DNA of 64,000 nucleotides from Phytophthora colocasiae (Eukaryota > Oomycota > Peronosporomycetes > Peronosporales > Peronosporaceae), in NCBI GenBank assembly GCA_018806915.1, contig JAGKQI010000013.1, positions 62,001 through 126,000 of the forward strand, read 5' to 3'. Within the stretch, counting starts at the first letter, position 1. Each line of letters begins with the position of its first letter. Positions 21,118 to 32,310 of this stretch are shown here, piece by piece. Made by a program: the position numbers and the translations under genes. The notes beneath the pieces are model-generated. The model searched no databases. It had not been told where the DNA came from and worked only from the letters and a program-made list of their open reading frames with translations.

Positions 21118-24100
21118 ATGGCGCGCATCAGATCCACTGGACGCAAGAAACCTGCCGTTGCTCGACACGACGTCGACTTTCGACATCTCTGGAGGCAGCT
21201 ACGAGAGGTGGGATGGAGCTCCAGACGCCCCAAGGGCCTCGAGACCGACTGGACCTACATGAAGCCTGGCAGTTCGGTAGATGGCACGGTTGGAGTCGAC
21301 TTCTTTGTTGGTGAGGCTGCTGTAGTGGCGCATGTTATTGAGACCGGATTGCTGGTAGCTGAGGTGAGTCGTTCATTTGTGATTCGGTGTAACGGGGTTA
21401 CACGTACAAGTGGTTGTACCACTTGTAACTCTAACAGTTAGGATAACTGTTAGAGGTTGGAAATGGGCCTCAGACCTTGGTGTGCTGTACACACCAAAGG
21501 ATACATGGGCGAACCACATTATTGGATGGTTCGTGTGCATTTGTGCATATTATTGGTAGAAAGTAACGGATTTCTACCAATCACTGAGCAGAGTTTCTGC
21601 CAACCACACGTTGGCAGACCCTTTAGAAATAGATAACAAACAGTTTTAGGAGGTCCATAATTGGCTTATGCCAAATTCAATAACAGTTCTCATTTTACGG
21701 TATTTTGCAGTTTAATTTAGTTATATTTGATTTAATTATACTTATTTAAATAAGTATACTTAAATTAAGTCTATTCTAATTGCACGCTTCCTCATACACG
21801 TAAGCGCACGTGTACGCCACCTAATAGGTCTAGGTAGACCCATTACACCTGGTAGCACTTTGTAGTCCGTCCCACGACCGACTGCTGTTCGTTCGTATGG
21901 AGTCATACGAACGCGGGGTAGAGAACTCCCCAATGGATGAGGGATCCGCTGGGACCCCTCAAATGTCCGTGACGCGCACGGACTGCGCCCACCTGTCTGA
22001 TCCAGAGTGGGAGGCTCTCCAAAGACTCTCGCGAGTCATTGGAGAGGCAGCGGTAGCTACGATGCTTCGTACGCTATCGCCGACAGAGCAACACGGTGTT
22101 GCTCTGGGGTACATTGTTAAGGAGCAACGAGATAGTATCGAACATAGTGGCCAACCCGATCGACGAGGCGACCAAGGTCGTCACGTTCATGAAGGGACTA
22201 AGAGATGGTCCCATCAAAACATATCTCTTTCGAGAGTATCCGAACTCTCGAAGAGGCGATCAGCCTTGCGATGCAAGAGGAGTTTAGCCGGCGTCAAGCT
22301 AAACTCCATGCGAACGCGCCGAAGCCGGCGCGTCCTGTTGCGAAGACGGGAGGTCCGGAACCTATGGACCTCTCGAGTGCTACGACTGCTGGTCAACAGC
22401 AGCGTAAGAAGTCAAGGTTCGATATTACCTGTGTGGTAACATCGGTCACTATGCACGCAAGTGCACAGCGGGCGGGTGTTCAAAAAACGCCAAGGACCAG
22501 TAGGCGCGGGGCGTCCTACTGGTACAGGGAAGTCTTCGAAGGCTTGACTTCGAAGAGACCGACACGCCTCGCGGCGTGTTGGAGGTGCGGTTGGCAACAG
22601 GTGCCACCGTAAGGAGTGAGAAGCGCGTGGTCCGTGTGCGCTTCTCTTACAAACGAAGGACGTTTGTAGAAGACCTTATCGTCTTGGATCTAGACGATAA
22701 GTTCGACTTGGTATTAGGCATGCCGTGGCTTGCACGGCATGACCCGGTGATCAACTGGGAGAAGCGTACGCTCGTACGCTTCAACAACACATGCGCGACA
22801 GAGAGCGATGGCCCTGTCAGTGCTGCACATGCACCGGCCGGTGCATGTGAATCCCCAGTTGAGGCAGCAGCAGCCGCCGCTGCCTCCGATCGCCGCCGGC
22901 GACCATCAACGACTCCGAGAGTCGTTGGGAGAAAATGTGTGTCGACTCAGAAATCTGAGCCGAAGGGTCGCGGTCACATGAGTGATGGTCAGGTGAATGT
23001 GAATCACCTGACGCGTAAACATCTGAATGATGTTTGTCACATGAGTGATGGTCAGGTGAATGAGATTCACCTGAGAGAAGGTATTATACCGGTATTACCG
23101 GTATCCTTGGAGGTACTTCAAGCCCCCAAGGGTCGCGCCGACGACGTCGCGTCAACTCTGGGAGTTGACGAAGCAAATAATATTCGGGAACCGAAGGCGT
23201 GCGTCAGCTCTGGGAGCTGACGCCACTGGCGCTTCGCTGCTAGTTCCGGGAACTAGCGATCGGTCATCAGCTCCGGGAGCTGATGAGACGTGTATAGGCG
23301 AACAGTCGCTGCTAGTTCCGGGAACTAGCGATCGTACATCCGCTCTGGGAACGGATGATATGTGCGGTATTAAAGCGAACACTCGCCAGCGCAGGAAGCT
23401 GGCGAGAGCACGTCGACTCCGGGAGTCGACGATGCGGTTGCTTCCATCCGCTCCGGGAGCGGAGTGAGGCCCAGAGGTTCAGGGAACCGACTGCGCGGCA
23501 GGAGGTGCTGGCGGTTGCAAACGCCCAGCACCCGAACAACCTGCGTGCTCACGTGCAGCAGCGCTGCACGCGATGAGCGGCACTCAAGCCGGGCTTGATA
23601 GTGCGAGTCAGCGGAAGGAATCCGCTGACGATTGCGATAACGTCCCGTCCAAGGTGCGATGCCTTGGACGTGGAGCACCTGGAGCCGGGCTCCACGGTAG
23701 ACCTTCGCGGCGTAAGCTCAGGGAGCTGCGCGAGTCTCAGTCCGGGACTGAGACGGGTGTATCTGCACTGCAGACACCGAGTGTCGAGACGTTGAACGTC
23801 TTGACACGTACTGGTACTGGGTTACAGTACCAGAGGATGCGGTTGGAGAATCCGCCGACGAATTCGTCGGCGTTGACCGCACTTCCAACGATGAGTTGGA
23901 ATCGCTTCGCGCGGGACTTGTACGATGGACGCATCGAACAAATTTGCATTCTCTCGGATATCGAGAGAGTGGATCGCGAACCCGAAGAGCTGAAGCAGCT
24001 CGTCGTCGATGGGATCACTGAGGGTGATGACTCCCTCAGTGCGAAGACTAAGAAGCAGCGCTTCGAAGAGCAGAGTTGGGACTCGTTGAGGTCGAGTCCC

Positions 24101-27100
24101 TACTACGAAGTTCTGCGGGAGTACAAGGATGTACTCCCGGACGAGATTCCTTCGGAACTTCCGAAGAATAAGGGCGTACAGCACGAGATTGATCTCGTGC
24201 CGGGCACGAAGTACTGTGTTACACGGCAGTGGCCACTGCCGCGTGAACAAGTGCAAGCGATCGACGACTTCTTTGAAAGTCGTCGTCTTGCAGGTCAAGT
24301 GCGGGAGTCAAAGTCCCCGCACAGTGCTCCAACGTTCTGTGTGAAGAAACCACAGGGCGGCTGGCGCATCGTTCATGCGTACAACAAGTTGAACGATGCG
24401 ACGATACCGGCGCAGACGCCGATACCGCGAAAAGATGTTATCATCGATTCGATGGCCTTGAGCACTATCTTCAGTGCTCTAGATCTGCGTGATGGATTCT
24501 ATCAGATCCTCATGCGTGAGAGGGACATCCCTCTCACTGCGGTAAGCACTCCAAGCGGTATGCTTTGGGAGTGGCTCGTCATGCCACAGGGGCTTAAGAA
24601 CGCCCCTGCGACGTTCAATAGATGCGTGACACATCTATTGCGCTCGGTGCGCGACTTCGCACCAAGCTACTTCGACGACGTGTTCGTCCACAGCCGGGCT
24701 GTGAACGGGAAGACGGACATTGAGATGCACAAGGTGCATCTCCGGAAGCTGCTAGAGCTTATGAGGAAACATAAGCTCTATGCGAACCTGAAGAAGTGTA
24801 TCTTCGGGGCGAGCGAGATACCCGTGCTGGGGTGTCTCGGAAAGACGGCGTGCGCCCTGACCCAGAGAAGGTCAGAGTGATCAATGAATGGCCCACGCCA
24901 TCCAATGTGAAGGAACTGAGGCAGTTCATTGGGCTTGCCACGTACTTGTGCAAGTACGTGGAGAACTATGCGGGCAAGATTCGCCCGTTGTCACAGCTTC
25001 TTAAGAAAGAAGCTGAGTGGATTTGGACGACCGAGTGCGAGGAAGCATTCGGTGCAGTCAAGCAGGGCTTGACTGAAGCGCCGATCTTGGCCGTGGCGGA
25101 CCAAGATCGTCCATTCCACGTAGTGTGCGATGCATCCGACTTTGCAATCGGATGTGCATTGATGCAACACGATCACGAAGGGCGTGATCGTGTAGTCTAC
25201 TATCAATCGCGTCAGCTGAAGCCAGCTGAGCGTAACTATCCCGTACATGACAAGGAGCTCCTTGCCATGAAGTATGCACTCGCAAAGTTCCGAGTGTATC
25301 TACTTGGGAGTAGACCGTTCGTGGTCTATACAGACCACGCATCATTGCGTACGGCGATTAAGTCGCCGCACATCTCGCAACGTATGGCGAGATGGTTGTC
25401 CTTCTTCGCGGAGTACAACTTCCGGGTGGAGTACAAACCCGGAAGACTCAATGTAGTGGCCGACGCGTTATCGCGTCGACCTGACTATGCGGAGACGGTC
25501 GACGCCAACGCTGTTGGCGTCGTGAGGACAAGTGTGCCGTCGTCAACGTTGATTGACGACGTGAAGAACGCGTATGCAAGGGATGCAGACGCGAAGGGGC
25601 TGCTGGAGTTCCTCGCAGCACCTTCCGACGTGGCACGTCGGAAGCTAACCCCTCATCTTCGAGCTCGTGTACACCGCTATCGTGTACACGAAGGCCTACT
25701 GTTGTACAATGCAGTAGACGACAATGCGGATCGCATTGTCGTTCTGAATGATCATGACCTCCGGTTGAGGATCATGTTCGAGTATCACGATGCCCCCACG
25801 GCAGGGCATCCGGGTCGTGAGAAGACATACACTCTTCTCACGCGTGACTTCTACTGGCACCACCAGTACAAGTGGGTGCGCAAGTACGTACGTGCTTGCG
25901 AGGTTTGTCAACGCGTGAAGCCTGCGCAGTTCTCGCAGGCTCCTCTTCAATCACTACCGACTCCGTCGGAGTGTTGGCAGTCCATGTCCATGGACTTTGT
26001 CTTCGGTCTTCCGCCTGACAGCAAGCGGAGGACGGGCATCGTTGTCTTTGTGGACCGATTCAGCAAGATGGTTCATCTTGCTGCCGTCCCGGCTACTGTT
26101 ACAGCCGCGCAGACTGCGCGACTGTTTGTTGACATGGTGTTCAAACACCATGGCATGCCGCTCGACATTGTGTCGGACCGTGATCCACGCTTCACAGCGC
26201 GGTTCTGGCAAGAAGTGTTTACACTACTTGGTTCACAGTTATTAATGTCGACTGCGGATCATCCGCAGACGGACGGACAGACCGAACGTGTCAACCGTGT
26301 ATTGGGTGACACGTTGAAGAGCTACGCTCACTCGTTCCCGCATTGGAGCGAGTGCTTGCCGATGGCAGAGTTTGCCATCAACAACTCGGTGCATGCCTCG
26401 ACAGGGCATACACCGTTCTACGTGAACGCCATGAGTCATTCCACGATTGCCGAGCATGCTCGGCGGGGTAGCTTCCTCCTTAAGTGGGGGAGGATCTACG
26501 GTTGCGTCCGAACAACCGCAGAATGCAACTGATAGCAGCACACTATCAGCTGCGGTGACGCGTGCGACGTCTCGTTCGAGCAGGAACGAGCGCGCGATGT
26601 CTGTGCCGGGCACAGACATGAGAGATGATAGCGAGCAGGCAGGGCCTGCTGCTGACAAGGGCGACAAGCTGAAAGGATTCAGCTCGGGTGCGCTAGACTT
26701 TGTCCAGCGAAGACAAGCCGTCATACGGTTTGTCCAGGATGCTATCGCAGCTTCTGTCGATCGACAGAAGCTGAACGCTGATACTGTTGGTAGAGGCAAC
26801 ACAAATGAATTCGAAAAGGGTTCATTAGTTTTGTTAGCTACACAAAACCTACCTAGACATGCAGTGTCTGACTTTGGAGCAAGCTTGCTTGCTCCAAGAT
26901 TCATTGGGCCGTTCAAAGTACTTGGACGGCACTGCAACGCGTACCGGCTGGACATACCGTCCAGCATGAGGCTCCACCCGACCTTCTACGTCGGGCGGTT
27001 GAAGCCGTACGTGCAGCACGGACTACCTAGGGTTGGTAGTCCGACTGAGAAGTGCGAGAGGCCTGGAAGGCCTTCTCGAGACCGTCGACACGGTCGATCA

Positions 27101-30100
27101 ACCGGTTCACTCTCGTCCCAAGACCGGACGAGAGGTTCGAGGCAGTCTGAGCTGCCTCGCAGACCTCAGCACGGAGGACACGAACCTCCTGCTTCAGAGC
27201 AGCTATCTCAGCGCTCTGTGTCTGCTCCAGCGCAGCAACTCGATCGTGCAGGGCACGATCGTCATGGTCATAACGTTGGCCATGTGGAGGGAGTGTTCCC
27301 ACCCCCTCCGCCGCCGTTGCGCGACGCGCGTGGAGCGATTCGCTGGATTGTGGAGCGGATCGTGGCTCATAAGAGAACAAACTCTCAAGGGGTTCGTTTT
27401 CGTATTCGTTGGAGAGGATTTCCTCCCCATCGAGATACATGGGAGCCGCGGAACGTCCTGATGGAGGACGTTCCGGAAATGGTGAGGGCGTACGAAGCCC
27501 ACCATAACTTGCAGGGTTAAACCCTGCACGAGGAGTGCTGCGGTCAGCCACAGCACTCGGAGCTTCGCGTGGCACAATACGACCACGGAGTTCCTTGATG
27601 TGATCGGGTACACGGACGACCGTGTACCCCAGGAGATCACTTTCGGTAAGGCGTGTTGCCAAGGGTGGGCAACACGGACAGGGTGTGCCAAAGGGAACGG
27701 CACATGGGATCCCCGCTTCCATGGACTGATCATGGAGGCGTTCACACTTACCACGCGTAGTGTAAGTGTAGTAGCGATCGCGAGCCGCAGCAACGCGCTC
27801 GCGATATGCCTTCGGGCCTTTGTTGAAGTTTTCAACAAAGGCGTTCCACGACTGACAAAGTGCCTGCCACTCTGGCACTTTGCTCTTGCGTGAAGTCTTC
27901 TTCGCTGCATAGTATCGGAGCTTGTGGAAGAGCCCGATATAGTAGTCGCGTCTTTGAGTCTCGGACTCAAAGACAACCTTAGCGGCGACGTCGTCGTCGT
28001 TGATACTGTTGCATGAGTACAACAGTATCGGGTTCGGTGGTGAACTAGCACCGAACCGGTCATGGATTTCTGCCTCAGTAGGCATCCATGGTGTGCGCAC
28101 TGGCGGATCAGTGCGCGGTGCAGTGAGCGCCCTCGACATGGGGGACGCTTCATCATCACTGCGCGGACGCTTCGAGCTTGAAGCGTCCGAGGCCTCATCA
28201 CGAGGTCGTCGAGATCCCACGGGTGGGTCTGACGTGTCTTCGGACGAAGACACGGGAGCGGGAGCTTTGACATCAACCTCCCCCTCCTCGACATCCTCCT
28301 CATAGTCGAGGATGTCTTCGTAGTCCTCTCCAAAGAGTTCTTTGAGAGGGACAGCAGGATTCTTAATCTCTGCTAGAGAAGAAGACTTCTTCTTCTTCTC
28401 ATGCTTCTCCTTATGGAGAGCATGGTACTTGGTGACAGAGAGCTTCTCTGTCGGACCGCTTGAAGCAGCAGTGCTAGTGAGCACTGCTGAGGTCGTTGTT
28501 CCTGCTGCAGAGGCAGCAGGTGAGGCTGCGCGTCCGCAGTAGCGGACGGAGACGTGGGCGTTGGCGAGTCCATTGCGAAATGAACTCGGATTTCTCTTGG
28601 GAACTTGACGGTCTTGTCAAGTTCTGTTGATTGACGTATCGAGACCGATACGTCGAATCTTAACGGGGGGATGGTGTAACGGGGTTACACGTACAAGTGG
28701 TTGTATTTGTAACTCTAACAGTTAGGATAACTGTTAGAGGTTGAAATGGCTCAGACCTTGGTGAGCTGTACACACCAAAGGATACATGGGCGAACCACAT
28801 TATTGGATGGTTCGTGTGCATTTGTGCATATTATTGGTAGAAAGTAACGGATTTCTACCAATCACTGAGCAGAGTTTCTGCCAACCACACGTTGGCAGAC
28901 CCTTTAGAAATAGATAACAAACAGTTTTAGGAGGTCCATAATTGGCTTATGCCAAATTCAATAACAGTTCTCATTTTACGGTATTTTGCAGTTTAATTTA
29001 GTTATATTTGATTTAATTATACTTATTTAAATAAGTATACTTAAATTAAGTCTATTCTAATTGCACGCTTCCTCATACACGTAAGCGCACGTGTACGCCA
29101 CCTAATAGGTCTAGGTAGACCCATTACATTCGGAGTAGAATGTAAGACTAAGGCTGATGATTGTTGCAGGAAGAGGCGTCTGGAAACGACGACAACTTCG
29201 AGAATCAGAGCCATAGTGATAAAGAGGGTGGGGCTCAACGTGAAGCGCAAGCCTGTGAAGATGAAGTGCAAAACGAGAATTTGGTGCGGGCGTCCCAGAT
29301 CGACACTAACATGGAGCTCTCCCAACACACAATGGATGCATTATTTGGATCTCCAACACCGAGTGAGGTAGCGCTATCACAGGGAGCTGTAGCACGTGCA
29401 TTTGACATTCCGCAAGTTGGCCTTCAGGAAGATCTTTCCGAGCCGGATGTACTGGAAGGGGCAAGTCATTTGCAACACTTGTCTGGCGCTTCGGGGGCTG
29501 AAAGTTTGGAGTTAGACGTGCCTGTAACCAGGCAACTTCGACCGCGACGCCAGTTCAAGCACGATGTAAACTTTGTAGAGGAGAACGAGAACCCAAGTGA
29601 TTACGAGCAGCTGAGCTCGGGAGAAAGTGACGGTGATACGATAGCAGACAATGATGATGATCCACTGCAGCATCGAGGAATAGATGTAGGTGACGATGAC
29701 ATCTCGGATACGGATGCTCCGGAACTGGACGAAGCATTTCTGGCCTCACTAAGCATAGGAGACGGTGAAGGACTAAGCCGAGAAGCCCTCGCAAGAAGAC
29801 AAGAGGCTCTCCGGGCAATGCGCTGGACGCCACCTTCATCGAACTTCGAATTCGAAGCGGACGCGTACCCGGGGCTTACTGGTGAAGAGGCACAACCCGT
29901 TGCTGACCTACGGAAGCTATGTAATTCACCCCTCGAAACCTTCTTTTTCTTCGCACCGAAGTCTATGTGGGTCAATATTTGTGAAGAATCGAACCGTTAC
30001 TGCTCGCAGCAGATCCTCCCCAGAGCTGAGCGGATGCGCGCCAAGCAGACCGAGCGACGAGGGACGCCAACGGAAACGGTGAAGCAAATACGGCGTCGGC

Positions 30101-31813
30101 TCCGAATGAAGCCAGCTCACGCAACGCACGAGATTCTCCATGTGATGGGTCTGCTGGTAGCCCATATGCTGTGCCCTCCACAACGTCGATTTGCGCAGCA
30201 CTGGTCCATGACAGAAGATGGCGCCGTTCCCGCCGGGACCTTCGGCAGATATATGGCACGGAATAGGTGCCAATACATTCTTCGAGACTTGCATTTCGTG
30301 GATAATGAAAGCAATCAGACTCGCGACAAGTTGAGGAAGCTTCGTCCGGTTGTCGAGAAGTTACAAGAGCGTTTCCTGGCCGGTTGGACGCTGCCTGCAG
30401 TTTTTTCGTTCGACGAGGGTGTTTTGCCAGCGACCTCTCGGCGAAACACCACCAGGATGTTCATGCCGGACAAGCCGCACAGGTACGGCTCCAAAATGTT
30501 TATGACGTGTGACAGCAAGACGGCGTACTGCCACAGGTGATACTGATTTTTTGTTGATTTTTCAATGATGTAACTTACGACTTTGAAGCTGACCTCGTTC
30601 TGCTTTGTCGTAACTTTATAGATTCGAGATTTACGTTGGTAAAATGAAAGCTCGCGATGATCAGGCCGACACATTTGATCACAAGACGGGAGCTGCTGCA
30701 GTAATTCGCAACCTCAAGGTCGTGCTCGCAAATGATCGCCAAGCCTTTCACGCAGTCACGATAGACCGTTTCTATTCATCTATCCCGTTAGCTATTGAGC
30801 TGCTTTCGATGCACGTGTACGTCGTCGGGACGGTAATGACTGGGCGACTCGGGTATGACCGCAACGTTGTCGAGCCACGAAAGACCCGGCCAAGAAGTAT
30901 CCCGCGGGGCTCGTTCACGTTTTCACGCTCGCTGACTGTGCCAAGTATGATCGCCTTCCACTGGTGGGATCGTAAACCGGTCCACTACCTGTGCACAGGG
31001 TCAGTGATGACGGCATCCTTTATCAACCGCAACGTAAAAGGAGAAGGACCAACGACGGTGGCGTGTCCAAGGGGAGTCAACGATTACCAAGAATGGATGG
31101 GCGGAGTGGACGTGCATGACCAACTCCGCCTCCAAGCCTTCTCGATCCAGACGTCGGTTCGTTTTGCAAAATACTACAAGAGCCTATTCTTAGGTCTCAT
31201 TGATTTGGTCATGGTGAATTCCTACATCTCACACAAGGCTGCGTGTAAATTGACGAACACACCAGCGATGAAGCGTGGTGAATGGTACGCTGTGCTCCAC
31301 AGCCAGCTACTGCAGTTGAAGGAACAGGATTTTGCAGGGGTGGCGGTCACACCTTCACCCGGAGGCAAGAAGCGAAGACGGAAACGCGTTGGTCATTCCC
31401 TAATCCAGTTCGACGACTGGGTTAAAGTATCTGGAGTCCAAAAAAGGCGCCAGCGGTCTTGCAAAGTATGCGCATTGCTCCGTGGCGATCGCAAGAAGTC
31501 GTTTCAGACGACCTTCTACTGTGAGAACTGTTCCGTAGACGACGCCAAGAGCTACCTATGCCCAAAAGCACGACGTGAGTACAGAGGTACGATGAAGACT
31601 TGCTTCCAGATATGGCACGATGATTTTGAGTGCGGGTTCGTCATCCCGCCTACCTTGGGCAAGCGCGTTGTCCTCCGTCGTCCTGGAAAGAAAATAGGTG
31701 TGCGGAAGAAAACACGGCGTGAGCTGCTTCGTGAAGAAGAGGGCGAGGCGGACGACGAGCTACGTGGTGATGGTGAGGAGCTCAGCGAAGACGACAGTGA
31801 GTTCGACCTGTAG
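21118..31813 (+). CDS. piggyBac-like transposase, 3 exons, gypsy in intron 1
   Basis: Exons: 21118-21363, 29170-30536 and 30622-31813, together 934 codons plus stop, in frame throughout. Intron 1 starts GTGAGT at 21364 and ends TTGTTGCAG at 29169. Without the gypsy element and one 5-bp target duplication it would be 60 nt, a usual oomycete length. The N-terminal region is acidic. The DDE domain has three Asp residues: FSFDEGVLP, VTIDRFYSS and MGGVDVHDQ. A C-terminal Cys module (CKVC and CENC pairs) and an acidic tail follow. Expression now depends on splicing a 7.8-kb intron holding an LTR element in sense orientation, whose LTR could end transcription early. Confidence 0.85.
21388..21847 (+). 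repeat. 5' LTR of gypsy element
   Basis: This 460-bp LTR begins TGTAACGGGG and ends CCATTACA, with 5-bp inverted ends (TGTAA/TTACA). It is nearly identical to the 3' LTR, differing by small indels such as four bases lost from the second stem-loop in the 3' copy. It consists largely of tandem stem-loops, for example a 9-bp stem at 21406-21426 and a 12-bp stem at 21429-21455. Confidence 0.92.
21850..21869 (+). promoter_or_regulatory. Candidate primer-binding site
   Basis: TGGTAGCACTTTGTAGTCCG starts two bases after the 5' LTR. The TGG start fits pairing with a tRNA CCA end. Only the first eight bases (TGGTAGCA) look like a methionine-type tRNA match, so the primer is uncertain. Confidence 0.5.
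21897..22572 (+). pseudogene. gag of the gypsy element, frameshifted
   Basis: An ATG at 21897 opens a 180-codon frame. Typical gag text then continues in two other frames: DEATKVVTFMKGLRDGP near 22160-22210, then TLEEAISLAMQEEFSRRQAK near 22230-22290. A nucleocapsid knuckle reads LCGNIGHYARKC near 22430-22470, with its first cysteine changed. At least three frame changes and a probable internal deletion make this copy non-functional. Gag would form the particle shell around the element RNA. Confidence 0.75.
22573..23572 (+). pseudogene. Protease remnant and stem-loop-rich linker
   Basis: The first part encodes the C-terminal side of a gypsy aspartic protease (VLEVRLATGATV, then LVLGMPWLARHDPVINW). 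The D-T-G or D-S-G active site that should precede it is missing, so the protease looks truncated. From about 22850 to 23570 the frame continues without a known domain. Here the DNA is an almost unbroken series of stem-loops with CGG or TGG loops. This linker would join protease and reverse transcriptase in the polyprotein. Confidence 0.65.
23573..26532 (+). pseudogene. Reverse transcriptase, RNase H and integrase
   Basis: The reverse transcriptase (about 24060-24830) contains YFDDVFVHS, the catalytic Asp pair. A frameshift near 24835 moves into the next frame, which encodes RNase H (VVCDASDFAIGCAL, DKELLAMKYAL, YTDHASL). The integrase follows, with a His-His-Cys-Cys zinc region (GHPGREKTY to CEVCQR) and catalytic residues in SMDFVFGLP, VSDRDPRF and TDGQTERVNR. 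A second frameshift near 26435 breaks the integrase before its C-terminal domain. Motif order and spacing are typical of Ty3/gypsy pol. The copy would need both frameshifts absent to be active. Confidence 0.88.
26447..27520 (+). pseudogene. Integrase C-terminal domain and chromodomain
   Basis: This continues pol after the frameshift near 26435. It has the integrase C-terminal part (FEKGSLVLLATQNLP, then FIGPFKVLGRHCNAYRLDIP and LHPTFYVGRLKPY). A basic, Gln/Arg-rich linker (27040-27310) follows. A chromodomain comes next (WIVERIVAHKRTNSQG at 27344 onward, then VRFRIRWRGFPPHRDTWEP), with the aromatic residues typical of the fold. Chromodomains steer integration to chromatin marks in chromoviruses. 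The linker DNA is read on the opposite strand as the C-terminal coiled coil of the antisense ORF. Confidence 0.85.
27027..28573 (-). CDS. Antisense ORF of the gypsy element
   Basis: On the strand opposite to pol, an ATG at 28573 (MDSPTPTSPSATAD) opens a Ser/Thr-rich start. After one probable frameshift near 28500 it joins a 485-codon open frame ending at 27027. The protein has a Lys-rich segment, an acidic stretch (DYEEDVEEGEVDV), a nuclear-localisation-like KRPRSDDE, and a central globular part (PPNPILLYSCNSINDDDVAA to WQALCQSWNAFVENFNKG). A cysteine cluster (GTPCPCCPP) and a C-terminal coiled coil follow. It fills the space between pol and the 3' LTR and overlaps the chromodomain region by about 490 bp. 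I know no function. Its long, protein-like frame argues for real coding. Confidence 0.6.
28662..28674 (+). promoter_or_regulatory. Polypurine tract
   Basis: The stretch AACGGGGGGATGG lies directly before the 3' LTR, the position where the plus-strand primer of reverse transcription is formed. Confidence 0.7.
28675..29128 (+). repeat. 3' LTR of gypsy element
   Basis: This 454-bp copy of the 5' LTR starts TGTAACGGGG directly after a polypurine tract and ends CCATTACA. The few differences from the 5' copy point to a fairly recent insertion. Confidence 0.92.
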
Positions 31814-32310
31814 AAACGCAATGATCAGCTATCTTGTGTGTTGTTATAAAATAAACTTTCTTGAACCGACGTACCTTTTGCCTTATTTCTGAAATGATTG
31901 GGTTCAGAGTCCAACTATCTTCCGCACTTCCTTTTCTGCAATCCCTGAAGTTACGACTTTGAATCTTCACTGGACAAAAGAAAGTTGTGTATCTTACGAC
32001 TAAGCCTAAATTTCACCTGTACAAATCTATATACCTAGCCGCATGTGGATAGTCTACGACTATACAAACGCCTTGATGAAATGTACGTCATAAGTTACGA
32101 CCTTCGCTTAGCGGTTCCGAGGTACGAATCCTGGGAACCAAGGGGTTAATATTGAGACAGCTTTCCGACAACGCACGGCATTAGTTTTTTACTAGGAGGA
32201 AATGTTACCAAAACACGTAGGACCAAAACACGTCAACAAAACGGCTCAGGTCTTAAGGGTTAATCTCTTGAACGGGAGGCTTCCTGATTAAGATCTTGCG
32301 TGCGCTCGAC

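Larger units (their letters stand above)
21388..29128 (+). mobile_element. Ty3/gypsy chromovirus-type retrotransposon
   Basis: This complete element has two LTRs (21388-21847 and 28675-29128) and a 5-bp target duplication TTCGG (21383-21387 and 29129-29133). The order is gag, protease remnant, reverse transcriptase, RNase H, integrase and chromodomain, the Ty3/gypsy order. Gag and pol carry several frameshifts, so this copy is probably not autonomous. Two features are unusual: a 500-codon antisense ORF at the 3' end, and short perfect stem-loops along almost its whole length. It sits inside intron 1 of a piggyBac transposase gene. Confidence 0.92.
20865..32145 (+). mobile_element. piggyBac-like element 2 with nested gypsy
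   Basis: Perfect 14-bp terminal inverted repeats (CCCCTTGGTTCCCA at 20865 and its complement ending at 32145) are flanked by TTAA at 20861-20864 and 32146-32149. Subterminal ACGTCATAACTTACG motifs occur inside the left end and, inverted, inside the right end (near 32084-32100). Without the 7.7-kb gypsy insertion the element would be about 3.5 kb. Its single gene encodes a piggyBac-type transposase. Clean ends and an intact frame suggest a young element. Confidence 0.9.

Noticed and set aside
22980..23470. CRISPR-like or satellite array in the gypsy linker
   Set aside because: Stem-loops recur with similar cores, but there is no constant direct repeat with regular spacers. The region is part of the retroelement.
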